From positions 310,001-374,000 of the forward strand of contig NC_033569.1 in the NCBI RefSeq assembly GCF_001680005.1: DNA of 64,000 nucleotides. Reading direction: 5' to 3'. Both the position numbers and the translations under genes were made by a program. Source of the stretch: Plasmodium coatneyi (lineage: Eukaryota; Apicomplexa; Aconoidasida; Haemosporida; Plasmodiidae). The notes under the pieces were generated by a model, which was given only the letters and a program-made list of their open reading frames with translations, was not told where the DNA came from and made no database searches. Below are positions 1 to 10,523 of the stretch, in pieces (position 1 is the stretch's first letter; every line of letters begins with the position of its first letter).

Positions 1-938
1 TACTTGTAAGGCATACCCAAAATAACAAACTTTACGCCATGAAGATACTCAGGAAGGAAAACATAATTTCACGAAATCAACTGGAACATACAAAAATCGA
101 AAGGAATGTGTTAAAGTGTGTCTCTCATCCGTTTATTGTAAAATTGTACTACGCTTTCCAGACCTACAAGAAGTTGTATTTCATATTGGAATACTGTCCC
201 GGAGGGGAATTATTTTTTCACCTATCCAAAATGAAAGAGCTTCCCGAAGAAGCGGCCATCTTCTACATAGCGGAAATCATCCTAGCTTTGGAATACTTAC
301 ACAAGCGAAACATAATTTATAGGGATGTGAAACCAGAAAATGTGTTACTCGACGAAATGGGTCATATAAGGCTAACCGATTTTGGCCTATCCAAGGAAGG
401 AATTTCTGATAATAACTCTGCCACGTCGTTGTGTGGTACCCCCGAATATTTAGCTCCAGAAATTATAGACCAATGTGGACATGGGAAAGCTGTGGACTGG
501 TGGAGCCTGGGTATCATGCTGTACGAAATGTTAACTGGAAGATTACCGTTTAATAGCTCCAGTAGAGCTGACCTGTTCGAAAGTATTAAACACGAAACGT
601 TGAGGTACCCCTGCTTTTTATCACCCGATGCAGTAGATTTGTTAAAGAAATTATTTGAAAAAGATCCCAAGAAAAGATTAGGCTCAGGAGCTACCGACGC
701 GGAAGAAATTAAGAATCATCCTTTTTTTAAAAATGTCAACTGGTCTGATGTGCTCAACAAGAAGGTCAAACCACCTTTTAAACCCCCCCTGTTTGACCAA
801 ATGGACGTTCAAAATTTCGATAAGGAGTTTTTGTGCATGCCACTGAGGTACTCTGACAAGTTTGACAGCAACCCGATTGCCCTCAAGGCGCAGAAGAGCT
901 ACATGATCAAGGACTTCAACTACAGTTTGTATGACTAA
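1..938 (+). CDS. PKB: RAC-beta/PKB-like AGC serine/threonine kinase, 3' part
   Basis: The frame is open from the window edge, so only the catalytic and C-terminal part is visible; the N terminus lies to the left. Counting from the Met codon at 39, the ATP-binding lysine is in AMKIL (residue 2), the catalytic loop YRDVKPEN starts at 94, DFG is at 114-116 and the activation segment CGTPEYLAPE is at 132-141. The loop threonine sits in the AGC pattern TSLCGTPE. A C-terminal AGC tail follows, including FDKEFLCMPLRYSD. The arrangement matches Plasmodium PKB (PF3D7_1246900 from memory), which phosphorylates motor-complex proteins such as GAP45 and is calmodulin-linked through its N terminus, not visible here. 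Other AGC kinases (PKA, PKG) fit less well, because the KLYAMKILRKE context and tail are PKB-like. Kinase identity is certain; the PKB assignment is strong. Confidence 0.93.
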   Translation, partial: LVRHTQNNKLYAMKILRKENIISRNQLEHTKIERNVLKCVSHPFIVKLYYAFQTYKKLYFILEYCPGGELFFHLSKMKELPEEAAIFYIAEIILALEYLHKRNIIYRDVKPENVLLDEMGHIRLTDFGLSKEGISDNNSATSLCGTPEYLAPEIIDQCGHGKAVDWWSLGIMLYEMLTGRLPFNSSSRADLFESIKHETLRYPCFLSPDAVDLLKKLFEKDPKKRLGSGATDAEEIKNHPFFKNVNWSDVLNKKVKPPFKPPLFDQMDVQNFDKEFLCMPLRYSDKFDSNPIALKAQKSYMIKDFNYSLYD

Positions 939-2135
939 TGGGTGGGGATGCGCAAGCAGATATATGCATGGCGCGACCCCCTACGTTGCTACATGGTTAG
1001 CCATTTCGCCATCTTGTCAAATAGCTAGCCAGATAGACAACTAGCCAGCTAGCCATTTTGTTTCAGAAAAAAATGTGCAAAAGTGGTAAAAAAAAAATAT
1101 GAACATTTTTTTAAAATAGCTCAAATGTTCATATTTTTTAAGTGCAAATGTTACGATTGGTGCGTTTTGCACACACACACCCATTTGCGATTTTGCTTCT
1201 GTGTAGCGTTTCACGGCTGGGAAGCACCCATATTAGTTACTCCCCTGTTTCGTTTAATGCTTACATGTTTTACTCCTTTTAAGTGGCCATCCTGTATTAT
1301 GTTAATTTTTCGTTCTTTTATTTTTTGGTAAGTTCACTGCGCATGGCCACAGAGAACCGTGCCCATCTGGACACGAATTTCCCTGCGGGGTGTGTCTGTT
1401 TTTGTTTGGCTGACAAGCGCTTTGTTTGTTTGTATAATTGGTGTGCCCATGATTTGTGAGCCCCATGGGGCGTTCTCTTACATGTCGTATTTTTAAGAAG
1501 AAAGTTCCCGCTTTCGAATGTGTATGTTTATGTGATGATCCCCGTAATTCCCCACACCCCTGCGTATTACTTTTTCATTCGTTGGCTTATTCAAGTATGT
1601 ATGCATGACGTGCCAGTGCTGTTGTACACGCAACATGTTGGACGCGTCCTTCGCATGCATAAATGAAGGTTTTCTTTTCCTTTTCATGACGTTTCCAAGA
1701 GGTAACAACATAATGGTATATTCGAGGCAATGTGCCTTTTTTTTTAATTTTTTTTTTCCGTATACCCTATTTTTTGTTACATTCAACTTTTTTTTTTTTT
1801 TAAATTAAACTTAAAATGTTAAAAAAGTGAAAAAGTTTTTCGCTTACATGTGCGACGACGTATGTGTGTTCCATACGTATGTGCCCTGCCAAATGTAAGT
1901 GCATTGTCATGCGAACATCTCTTACATTTGTACACATATACACATGTGCACATCCACACGGATGGACAAAAAAGCTAAACTGTCAAGTGGAACCCCTTAG
2001 AAACAAAATTAACTAAAAAGCTGTTCCTCTTTGTGTTTAAAAAAAAACTTAAAAAGTATTTTAATGAATGAACGACATCCACCTTGATGAGGGGCGGGGA
2101 CGGAGTTCCACTAAAAAGGAGCCACTCGCAGATGG
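939..2135. other. Convergent intergenic region, PKB / SRPRB
   Basis: This is the 3' space of two convergent genes. It holds poly-T runs near 1735-1800 and a short degenerate direct repeat of TAGCCAG/CTAGCCA units at about 1010-1058. The ORFs here are short, low in complexity and overlap each other on opposite strands. I see no gene. Confidence 0.6.
1008..1058. repeat. Degenerate TAGCCA/CTAGCCAG short repeat
   Basis: Several copies of TAGCCA-type hexamers occur within about 50 bases, about 70 bases downstream of the PKB stop codon. They probably fall in its 3' UTR. No function is inferred. Confidence 0.5.
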
Positions 2136-3368
2136 CTAGTAAAATTTCTTTACAAGCTCCACCACTTCTTCAATGTTGTTGTTCTTTACAGATCCGCTGC
2201 AAATTTCCTGCAAGGAGGGGTGTACGGGTGGGGAAAAAAAAGGCATATGTGGATAGTATGTGGCACGCACTGATACCCCTCAAACAGTAAACTAATGCAT
2301 CCATTGTGATGTATATACCATGGCGAAACGCTACTTACCGTATGACATGGCGCCTTTTCAAATCGAAAGAATTCCGAGTTGGTGCCCATTAAACATTCCG
2401 TCTCGTCGTTGTAGTCATCATCCAGGCTGTTATATTTGGACATTTTTAAAATTTCGCTGCAAGGGGTGTGTTTAAGGGAAATAAAATGTGTGCCTAATAA
2501 TCTGTTTGGATAATTTGAGGAATCGCGCGTTTGTATGATGGGGTCCGCAACAAGGCGATATATTTATCGCATCATTTTCTTCCTTACATTTCCCTTTCCA
2601 GGTCCTCCTTAATGACTTGCTTCGGGCGCGAGTTGCACAAGTCCGTCTTGTTGCAAAATATGATGAGGGGGATTTGCTTTTTCACGACAACTTTGTTTGT
2701 GTACAGCTCGAAGAGTTTCCTACAGGGGGGATAGAAGCGGTTTTCGGTGGTTTTCAATTCATTGCACCGTTTCACGTCGGTCTGCCATTGGCGGTTGAAG
2801 GGTGCCCACATGGAGGGTAGTATGTAGTACACTCGCGCATTTATGCTCCTTACTCCGCAACGACTTTGAGGGCCTGTCGATCCGAGCAGTCCAAAATGTA
2901 GATGATAACATTGGTGATGTTGAAATATTTATTCATCCCGAAGGACAGTTTGGGGTGGCCAGGGAAGTCCACAAAACGAATGCACTTCTTCCAATTGTTA
3001 CTTTTCAAATTTATGAACGCTACATTTTCTTTCATAGAAGGAACTGTTGTACATAATTTGTCTGTTCTTAATTTGAAGAGAAAAGTCGTCTTCCCACTGT
3101 CACATGGACCCAACAGTAAAACTATTTTGTTCGGTTTGGATTCTTTAAAAAAAATGCTAAACAGTATTACGATGAGGTAAAAGAGAAATGCCAGTCCGAA
3201 CAGCATAGAAATTATAAAAAGCAGGTTGTGAAATTCGTTTAGGTTTATGCTAAATTTCATTTGGTAGGAACTGATTTTTTGGATAACTTCCTTCAGCGCC
3301 ATCATCAAGACGTCCATTTTGCCGGTTGGCGGTTCCTGGTTGACCGCTTCCACGTTTACCCCTTCCAT
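2136..3368 (-). CDS. SRPRB: Signal recognition particle receptor beta subunit, 4 exons
   Basis: Exons are 3368-2854, 2719-2588, 2456-2339 and 2207-2136, all with GT-AG introns; the spliced length of 837 bases gives 278 aa. The product is the membrane-anchored small GTPase that holds the SRP receptor alpha subunit at the ER for co-translational targeting. One membrane segment lies at about residues 49-74. It is followed by the P-loop GPCDSGKT (87-94), the G3 motif DFPGH (134-138) and NKTD (195-198), in the order expected for SR-beta. The last exon gives the short C-terminal helix ending in VELVKKFY. The region between NKTD and the C terminus is short and acidic (SLDDDYNDETE). Arf/Sar1-type GTPases are the nearest alternative, but the N-terminal anchor and the FPGH motif favour SR-beta. 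Confidence 0.93.
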
Positions 3369-4474
3369 TGTGTGCCGCTTTGCAAATCTCTAACTAGCTA
3401 AACTGATACAAATACTACCAAGTGCGTGTTCACCCGTTTGCGCTTGGCACAATACGACCCCTTCGACGTGTCTCCTTTCCGCTTCGCCAGTAGCGTCAAC
3501 ATGTGGCTCTGCCTTGGGTCCTCCTCCCTCCCTGCGTTGCTAAGTGGAAGCCAAATAATGTCACCTTGGAATAGTCACCAGGGTTCGCATATCCAGGGAG
3601 TTAGCCTCTTTTCACCCCAGCGGGATGCAATATCATCACTCAGGAGCAACCCCCGATGGCGTACTTGTGATTTTTCCCTCCTAGCAGAATGCTGCCACTC
3701 GTATGAGCGGTTTCGCAGGAAGGCCAAAAAGGGGAATAATGGGAGAACAAAAAAGGTACATACAGAGTGGCAATAAAGAGGTCACAAAATGGGCGCAAAA
3801 AAAAATTATATATCTCATATAGCCGTAGGGGTAGCACTGTTACGGCTGTAGCCACATGGCAAAGGAGGAATAACGATACGCAGTTACGCAGTTATGCGGT
3901 TTGCTACACGATGGTCAATATCCCTATGGTTATCTTGCAGCCCCTTGGAAATTCCCACCAGGGGCACAGGTTAAAGTCGTTCCACCGCCAGGGTGAAAAG
4001 ATCAGAGTTGGTAAAATTAAGCACCACGTAAGGGACATACAAATTAAAAAAAAAAATAATAAATTAAAAAAAAAAAAAAAAACATGCACGATAATCGTTT
4101 TGTCAATTTTGCAAATGTCGCTTCATCACAATGGAGAGAACATAAATTAGCAACGATGCGTTTGTGCATTTTACGCACCCATTCAATTTTTGTAAAATGT
4201 TCTTCCGTTCGTGTACTGTATAAAATGTTGCGTGTAAATAAGTGGCTCCCCTATCCCCATAACTGTGTGACTTTTGAAGCAGCTCCTTTTCGCCTGAACG
4301 TTTGTCATCACAATACTCTACATGGAAAAACTGTTGTCACGTCAAAATTAGGCAACAAGTTCCATTGTATGTATATATGCGGGGGGGAATTTTCGCGTTC
4401 CCTTTTTTTCTCTTCCTTTTTATGTATTTTCCGGGAAGACCCATTTCGCCCAAACTGGAATATGCACCCCCGAG
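3369..4474. other. Intergenic: SRPRB upstream / split-barrel gene downstream
   Basis: This is 5' flank for SRPRB and 3' flank for the next gene, both on the minus strand. It contains an A-rich tract at about 4045-4082. The plus-strand ORFs here (around 3430-3776 and 4084-4551) lack domains, look compositionally random, and the latter runs into the tail of the next gene. I see no additional gene. Confidence 0.55.
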
Positions 4475-5683
4475 TTATCCCTTCACCCAAGCCAGCTTGT
4501 CATCCGTCATGGAGCGCCGAACGATGTTACTCTTCCAGTGCTGATTTTTAAAGCCAATGGTTTTAAGAGACACAGTAGATGGTGTGAATTTAATTAACAC
4601 ATAATTTTCTTGGAGGTCATCCGATATAAGGTAGGACCATCGGTCCGTCCAAATTACGTTCCGTATGACTTCATTTTCTATAATCGAAGCAGACCCCGTC
4701 AAAGTAACATACACGTTTTTCGCGTCATCCGAGTAAAGCAGACTTACCAATTCGTTTCTATTTTTTAGAAAATTGTAAATGTCCGTATTTTTGGAGACGC
4801 AGAAGTAGAGGTAGTTCAGGGGAAACTCCCTGGTAGACTTCACGTTCATTACTCTCTGCATTAGTGGCTTATTTAGTGAGAGAACTATTTTAGTTAAATC
4901 ATTCGTTTGGGTTGAACGGGGGTGTGTGGGGGTCTCCTCATGGCTTCCTCCGTTGGCCCCTTCGTGGTGATCCCCCGGGGGGGCCAATTCTGCCTTCACA
5001 ACATCTGTTGCGTTTGTCGCGTCTGTCACGTCTGTTGTGCCTGTCGTGTCTGCCCCTGCCCGCTCGTAGTTCACCTCAGACTCCTCCGGCCCCAGGGGGT
5101 CCACGAAGAAAGTTTTAATTTCCTCACCCTCCCTGTACATACAGAAACATTTCGAATCCCCCCTTATGAGTTTTAGGGCCTCTTTTATTATATCATCTGA
5201 TGAGTCAAATGTGAGGTTGAGCTCCGCCAATTTGACGCTCTCTATATACTTAAATAAATACATGAGGCCCACGATGGGGATGCTTTGGAAGGCTATAAAA
5301 ATGAACAGCCTTTTAAACTTCCCTCTTTTATTCTTATACTCGTTTTGGTTACTTCCCCTTGGTGGTTCATTCTGGTTGTTCCCCCCGGAGTAGTCACTTT
5401 CTTTCACGTCTTTTGTCCACCCCCTCCCCATCAGCTGGGGGTCCTTATCCGTTTTTAGGATTTCTTCAATCTCATTCTTTATGATGTCACTCTTTTCGCT
5501 TTTAAAAAGAAATCCCCTTCGTTGTACATTCGCTAAGCATATTATGTTCTGCCGATGTGACAGGGTGCATAGGATCCTCCTTAGGTGACTGTTCCGTATT
5601 ATGTCCACTTGGCTCGTTACGTGGATTTCCCCCCTCAGCATTCCACTCCACCTCGTTGTGACTGCCCTCTGTAGGTTATTCAT
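4475..5683 (-). CDS. Conserved membrane protein with probable pyridoxamine-oxidase-like FMN split-barrel domain
   Basis: A single exon encodes 402 aa; I do not recognise a named gene. The basic, hydroxyl-rich first 60 residues could be a mitochondrial or apicoplast presequence. A single transmembrane segment lies at 125-144 (core FIAFQSIPIVGLMYLF). A threonine/asparagine-rich, low-complexity insert (DVTDATNATD) sits at about 205-255. Residues 290-370 follow the strand pattern of general-stress-protein-26-type FMN-binding split barrels. A strand YLYFCVSKNTD is followed by a helix, then a strand of the form VYVTLTGSASII, then IWTDRWSYLI and a final YVLIKFTPSTVSL. In the family these are the LWFxT, VSVSGxAEVV, LW and LVLxRVTPEEAEYW blocks. 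The fold call is inference from block order; no flavin-binding residue can be assigned by eye. The protein may be a non-catalytic membrane-tethered relative. Confidence 0.75.
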   Translation of the reverse strand: MNNLQRAVTTRWSGMLRGEIHVTSQVDIIRNSHLRRILCTLSHRQNIICLANVQRRGFLFKSEKSDIIKNEIEEILKTDKDPQLMGRGWTKDVKESDYSGGNNQNEPPRGSNQNEYKNKRGKFKRLFIFIAFQSIPIVGLMYLFKYIESVKLAELNLTFDSSDDIIKEALKLIRGDSKCFCMYREGEEIKTFFVDPLGPEESEVNYERAGADTTGTTDVTDATNATDVVKAELAPPGDHHEGANGGSHEETPTHPRSTQTNDLTKIVLSLNKPLMQRVMNVKSTREFPLNYLYFCVSKNTDIYNFLKNRNELVSLLYSDDAKNVYVTLTGSASIIENEVIRNVIWTDRWSYLISDDLQENYVLIKFTPSTVSLKTIGFKNQHWKSNIVRRSMTDDKLAWVKG

Positions 5684-6546
5684 TGTGTGCGTGGTTAAAC
5701 GGGGGACCTTTCTTCATACGAATGGGCATACATATGGTACATACACTTGCATATAGGTACATCCATTTGTCATAACAGCGATGCATGCTTGTGGGGAGGA
5801 GTAACCCATATACATTCATAGCGTGTGCTCCACCCCCCTACAGAAGAGCAAAATACACAACGTGTAGGTGAACATATGTTCTTATGTAGGTTGGCGTATT
5901 CTCCCTTCCGACGTGTGGCTTTTGCCTACAACGCTGGGGGGGACGTGCCTTGGGGGGACCCCTGCTAAGTCCCCGCCCGATGGCATGCTGCGCCGATGAA
6001 AAGGAATCCACCTATCAGTTTACGCCCCTTCCACATAGCGGAAGAAAAAAAAATTCAACAAAGCTGCTAACCCGACTACAACGTGTGAAGCCTTTTTATA
6101 TTTTTACAAATTTTCGTCACTCCTTCGCAGTTGTTGTTTGTTTAAAAAAATAGGCCAACTGCGAAGGAAATTTCTCCTCCACTTTGTAATTTTTGCCCCG
6201 GTATAGAGTGGCTTTTAAAAAAAAAAAAAAGTGCAAATTGGGAACGACAAACGTGTAGGGTGTAGGGGAAAAATGCCAATCACGTGACAGAAACTCAACG
6301 GGAAAAAATCAACGCGCACAACAAACGCTAGATGTGCCTCATCCGGTTCATAATTTCTATGCCTGCCGTGGTAAGAATTCTCCCCATTAATCCTGTTAAA
6401 TGTGCTAAGGGGGCGTCACGAACAGTATTGGCAACAAAAAAAAATTAAGTAAACCCGTAAGGCGGCCGGCGTAGTATGCTGGGCACATGGCCACAGTACG
6501 GGCCACATCACCACATGATTGCGTGATTACCGATTAATCACCCCCT
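5684..6546. other. Intergenic: split-barrel gene upstream / BUD13 downstream
   Basis: The stretch contains probable promoter sequence of the minus-strand gene to the left and the 3' flank of BUD13. An A-tract of about 14 lies at 6217-6230. Small ORFs have no recognisable content. Confidence 0.5.
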
Positions 6547-7961
6547 TCACAAGTCCGATACATTGTTGAGGTAGGCCAATTTGTCCCGATGTTGCTTCAG
6601 TTTGAGCGCCTCGAATCTCCTCTTTTCAAAACCATTTCCCCGCACAATGCCATCCCACCTGTAACCGGCAAGAATGTTGAACCTGTTATAGGGAGACTGA
6701 TATCGACACATGGCCTTCTCTGGCTGTTCCTTCGTCTGGTCCAAATATTTATTCATGGGATCCTCCTTCCTCTTCGCCTTCCTTAACTCTACGTCGTAAT
6801 CCGAGTCGTAGTCATAATTTACAATATTTTTTTTTTTTACCAATTTATCATTTTCCTCCAAAACTTTTTTTCTCATTTCTTTTTGAATCAGTCCACTTCC
6901 CCATTCTAGTTCTTTGGTGTCCTTATTTTTTTTTTTTTTTTTTTTTTTCCTTTTTCATCGTCTTGGTGTTCGTCTTCTTCTCCTTTTTTTCCACTTCTTC
7001 TATACTTGGCATTCATATCTACCTTTTGTTTGCTGATCCATTCCTCCCTCGAGATGATTTTCCCCCCTTTGTCTCTATATATGGTGGATTCCACGTTTTG
7101 ATTTTTGCTTCCTTCGGGGGATCTTCCTGCTTGTTTTTTTTTGCCTTTCCCCGAAGATGGCGGGGATTCCCTATCGTCACTTGCGTCGTTACTGTCTTCA
7201 CTGTCATGCTTCGAACTGGACACAGACCGGGATCGCTTCCCCCCTGCGTGGCTTCGTAACCTCCTTGGGGGAGACAAATCAGAGTCACTCCCACTGTCAC
7301 TACGACTTCTTCCCCTTCTACTTTTTAACCTCCTCGGGGGAGACAAATCAGAGTCACTCCCACTTCCATCACGACTTCTTATTCCAGCACTTTTTAACCT
7401 CCTCGGGGGAGACAAATCAGAGTCACTACTATTACTATGACTGTCTCTTCTGCCACCCCTTGGCTTATCCCCCCTTGCGCGACGCCCTCCTCCATCTGCA
7501 TCCCTGGAAAAGTCACTACTTTGGGAATCCCCCCCAGACGGTTCATCACTCTTGTTGCTGCTTCCACCAGTAGATCCTCCTCTTTGTCCTCCCCGACTGC
7601 ATCTATCACCTCCTCTTCTTAACTTCTTAACACTTTTCCTGCACGCCTCTTCCCTCGTTTCTTCAATTAACTTCCCTGTTGTAAGCTCCCCCTTCAAACT
7701 TAAAAAAATTTTTTTTTTGCTTTCCTTTGATATGTTCACAATTTCTGTGTTATTATCTGCTGTGATGACAATGGGGACGTCGGAACTGTCGTCGGAGTCC
7801 ACCACAAAAGGGTCATCTTCCAACGGGGGGTCATCTCCTATGTGTGAATGGAATTTCCTGTCCTCTTCTTCACTGTCATATATTTTTACACTACTCTTTT
7901 TATGCCGTTTGTCCTTTTTGGTTTCCTTCCCCAGGTACCTTTTTCGCAAATATTCATCCAT
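6547..7961 (-). CDS. BUD13: Pre-mRNA-splicing factor BUD13 (CWC26), frame broken in a poly-A tract
   Basis: BUD13 is a subunit of the RES complex of the activated spliceosome. The start is MDEYLRKRYLGKE, and the first 120 residues carry DSEEEDRKFHSHIGDDPPLEDDPFV. A serine/arginine-rich centre then contains repeated SDSDLSPPRRL blocks, a family hallmark. Next comes TIYRDKGGKIISREEW (about residues 297-312), and the C terminus has NRFNILAGYRWDGIVRGNGFE, the BUD13 signature. The last two parts are in different frames. The upstream frame runs to a stop at 6906-6908, whereas the downstream frame is open back through KELEWGSGLIQKEMRKKV into the same A-tract at about 6926-6948. Joining them would need a one-base-class shift inside the homopolymer, so the parts are one gene with an assembly indel, or slippage. 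The pseudogene reading is unlikely given intact signatures on both sides. Confidence 0.9.
7255..7430. repeat. SDSDLSPPRRL-coding imperfect tandem repeat in BUD13
   Basis: Three near-identical blocks reading CTCGGGGGAGACAAATCAGA or close variants on the plus strand are spaced about 60-70 bases apart. They encode DSDLSPPRRL on the minus strand, separated by Ser/Arg-rich spacers. Similar SPPRR repeats are known in BUD13 proteins of other eukaryotes. Confidence 0.85.
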
Positions 7962-9011
7962 TGTTTACCCATAGGGGGGTGCACAGGTGGATGCACATGC
8001 GATGCGCCCCCTACTACGGAAGCAGCGCCTATGAGAATACACATTCGCTCAGGCAGTGTTTTTGCCACCTTTGCGAAACTGAGCAGGACCTGTTAAACAC
8101 AAGGTGTCACCTAGGAGGGGGAAAACAATTTCTGTTTTTCCTGCCCCAATGGATAGATTATGGCTGCCCCTGGGTTAGAATGTCCACTCCATTTTAGCTC
8201 TCCTTTGAAGTGAAAAATGGGGGAAAGCGCCTATGGATGTGTGAGGGGGCTCCTTATACTTACTAAGATTAGCCCCTCGTTCTCCTCAATTTCGTCTATC
8301 CTTCAATTATAATTTCACCAACAGTGTAAATGCTTAGGCCGCCCTTTTTACTTTTACGTGTGGGCAATTCTCTCTCCTCCAACCCTACATTTGTAGTTTA
8401 TTTCTATTTTATTACTAGCTATTATGGCTAGTTTTTTTTTTTTTTTTTTTTTTTTTTTTCTCTCCCTTTTTGGGGTCCCTATAATAAGTGGGAAATAAAA
8501 AAAAAAACTATAGGGAGGGGGATACCAAAATGGCCAGTTTGACTCTTGCCTGTTACTCAGCAATGAAGTATCGAGGTAACGATGAGGCCAACTGCGCAAC
8601 GGCGAAAGGACAAAATTGCCACAGAGGATGATCCTGCTTCGCGTCCTCCAAATGGTACAAAGGGGAAAAATGAACTGTTCTTAATTTTATTATTTATTTA
8701 TTTTTTTTTTTTTTTCCACTTTGGCAACGTAGCGACGGAGTTTAGGTTCCTCCCACATGGTAAAATCACTGTTCGCACGTTTTGCCAATCCGAACGGGTA
8801 AGGAAAATATCCCAGGGCAGCACCTTTGGGGCCGATGACGTGGCCCTAACATTATGCTCAGGGGCACTACTCCATTTGGAATAGAAAACCCAAGTGAGGT
8901 AAATCAAGCAACCCCTCTCCTGGCGACGAAACAACATGTTCTCCATTCCGTTGAATCTACATGTGGGGGAACGCACATGATGTAGAGACCCCTCAAGTTT
9001 AGAAAACCAAC
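7962..9011. other. Divergent intergenic region, BUD13 / methyltransferase
   Basis: A head-to-head region of about 1 kb probably carries both promoters. It includes poly-T tracts at 8431-8459 and 8697-8715. Short ORFs on both strands show no domain and are disrupted by homopolymers. Confidence 0.5.
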
Positions 9012-10523
9012 ATGGTAAAAATGAGATTCAACAGACAGAGCTGCCGCCAACACGGGTTATTAGCACAAGTGAGATTCTTCGCACACGCAAAATTCGAGAA
9101 AAACACGAAATTCGGTGAAGAGTTACTTAAGTACCACCACGAGCAGTACGTGGATAAGGCCCACACGAGACCAGACTTATATTTAAAGGGCAACGAAAAT
9201 AAGCATGCCCATGATAACAGGTTAAGGAGGAACATCCCCTTCGTTTACAGTAATGAAGTAAAAAATATATCAGAACTGAAAGGTAATCCACTTACCCTTG
9301 TTAACGTGAAGAACGAAAATGATGAATCCTTTGGGGTGGCTACATTCAATCCTTATGCGCTAATTACGGCCAGGATAATAAGTACCAATGCGCTTTTTTC
9401 CGTTAACGTGAATTTTTTTGTGGAACGGATGAAGAAAGCTTTGGCGTGGCGTTCAAAATTGGTTGAGGGGGGCAAGCGTGCCAACTGGTGGGGAGGCCTC
9501 AGCACGGGTGAACAACACAAAACGGGTGAACAACATAAAACGGGTGAAGTAGCCACAGGGGGGATTTCCCCCATGGATGCGCTTCCCCAAAGTCAAAGTG
9601 GTACCCCCCACGAAGTGCCCCTCCTTCCCAACGAAACGTCCTACAGACTGATCAATGGAGAGGGAGACAACATCCCTGGACTCATCATCGACCGATACCA
9701 TGATTACGTCTCCATTCAACACTTAACCCTCGGAATGGAATTACTAGCTGCAACCATTAACGAAGCTGTCATGGAAGTGTTAAATCCGAAGGCTATTCTA
9801 TTTAGGAATGACAATAAAGAAAGGTTAAATGAGAGGTTACATATTTACAAAAAAATTGTTTACGGAAAATTACCCGAACAAGTCATGTTAAAAGAGAATG
9901 ATTGCTTTTTTTTTATTGATATGTTGAACTCACCAAACACAGGATGGTTTCACAACAGAAGACACTTAAGACAACTTATATCCGACTATGCATATGGTAA
10001 AAAAGTTCTGGACCTGTTTTCCTATGTAGGATGCTTTGGCATTCAGTGCGCAAAAAAAGGAAAAGCTAAAAAAGTGCTGTGTGTAGAAAAGGATGGCAAA
10101 TTTACCCAGCTAGCTAAAGAATCAGCTTACCTGAACAATCTCACAAATAAAGACATTGAATTTGTTTGCTCCGATGCAATCACCTTTTTACAAAACTGCA
10201 AAGAACTCTTCGATATTGTTATTTTGGATCCACCCAATTTAATTCCCAAGTCGAAGTTTATCTCATCAGGGGGTGAAAGATACGTCCAGCTTATCAGCTT
10301 AGCAAAAAATTGTGTCTCCTCTAACGGTTTAATGGTAATAATTTTTTCCACCAAATTATGTTCCTATCAAGACCACATAAACATCATTAATGAGTCTTTT
10401 GTAGATTCGAATAGATCTGTTAAGATTGTTGGCCAAGGCCGTGGGTCTCCTGACCACCCAGCTAATTTGTCCCTCTACCAATTCGCGGACTTCTACTGGT
10501 TCCTCCTCCAGCTGAGCCCCTGA
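9012..10523 (+). CDS. SAM-dependent RNA methyltransferase, RlmI/PUA type, probably organellar
   Basis: A single exon encodes 503 aa. The C-terminal half is a class I methyltransferase of the RlmI (23S rRNA m5C) family. It has the FMN-free substrate block DMLNSPNTGWFHNRR (about 302-316), motif I VLDLFSYVGCFGI (about 331-343), an acidic residue in CVEKD, the DPP motif in VILDPPNLIPK (about 404-414), GGERYVQLISLA, and a terminal block with GSPDHP. Upstream are the PUA-like and linker blocks FGVATFNPYALITARI and INGEGDNIPGLIIDRY. A basic N terminus (MVKMRFNRQSCRQHGLLAQVRFFAHAKF) suggests targeting to the mitochondrion or apicoplast, where an rRNA substrate would fit. A low-complexity insert around residues 145-200 contains TGEQHK repeats. 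The family is certain; substrate and organelle are inference. Confidence 0.9.
   Translation: MVKMRFNRQSCRQHGLLAQVRFFAHAKFEKNTKFGEELLKYHHEQYVDKAHTRPDLYLKGNENKHAHDNRLRRNIPFVYSNEVKNISELKGNPLTLVNVKNENDESFGVATFNPYALITARIISTNALFSVNVNFFVERMKKALAWRSKLVEGGKRANWWGGLSTGEQHKTGEQHKTGEVATGGISPMDALPQSQSGTPHEVPLLPNETSYRLINGEGDNIPGLIIDRYHDYVSIQHLTLGMELLAATINEAVMEVLNPKAILFRNDNKERLNERLHIYKKIVYGKLPEQVMLKENDCFFFIDMLNSPNTGWFHNRRHLRQLISDYAYGKKVLDLFSYVGCFGIQCAKKGKAKKVLCVEKDGKFTQLAKESAYLNNLTNKDIEFVCSDAITFLQNCKELFDIVILDPPNLIPKSKFISSGGERYVQLISLAKNCVSSNGLMVIIFSTKLCSYQDHINIINESFVDSNRSVKIVGQGRGSPDHPANLSLYQFADFYWFLLQLSP
9504..9548. repeat. 18-bp tandem repeat coding TGEQHK
   Basis: Two full copies and a half copy of an 18-base unit (ACGGGTGAACAACACAAA) sit in the insert of the methyltransferase gene. 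They keep frame and add six residues per copy, so the insert is a likely length-polymorphic spacer. Confidence 0.9.

Noticed and set aside
4084..4551. 155-aa plus-strand ORF
   Set aside because: It overlaps the coding tail of the split-barrel gene on the other strand and starts in an A-tract; no domain.
7105..7622. Plus-strand ORFs of 60-140 aa overlapping BUD13, with repeats LLGGDKSES / SSGETNQSHSH
   Set aside because: They are the reverse complement of the SDSDLSPPRRL repeats in BUD13, so their repeat pattern is a shadow.
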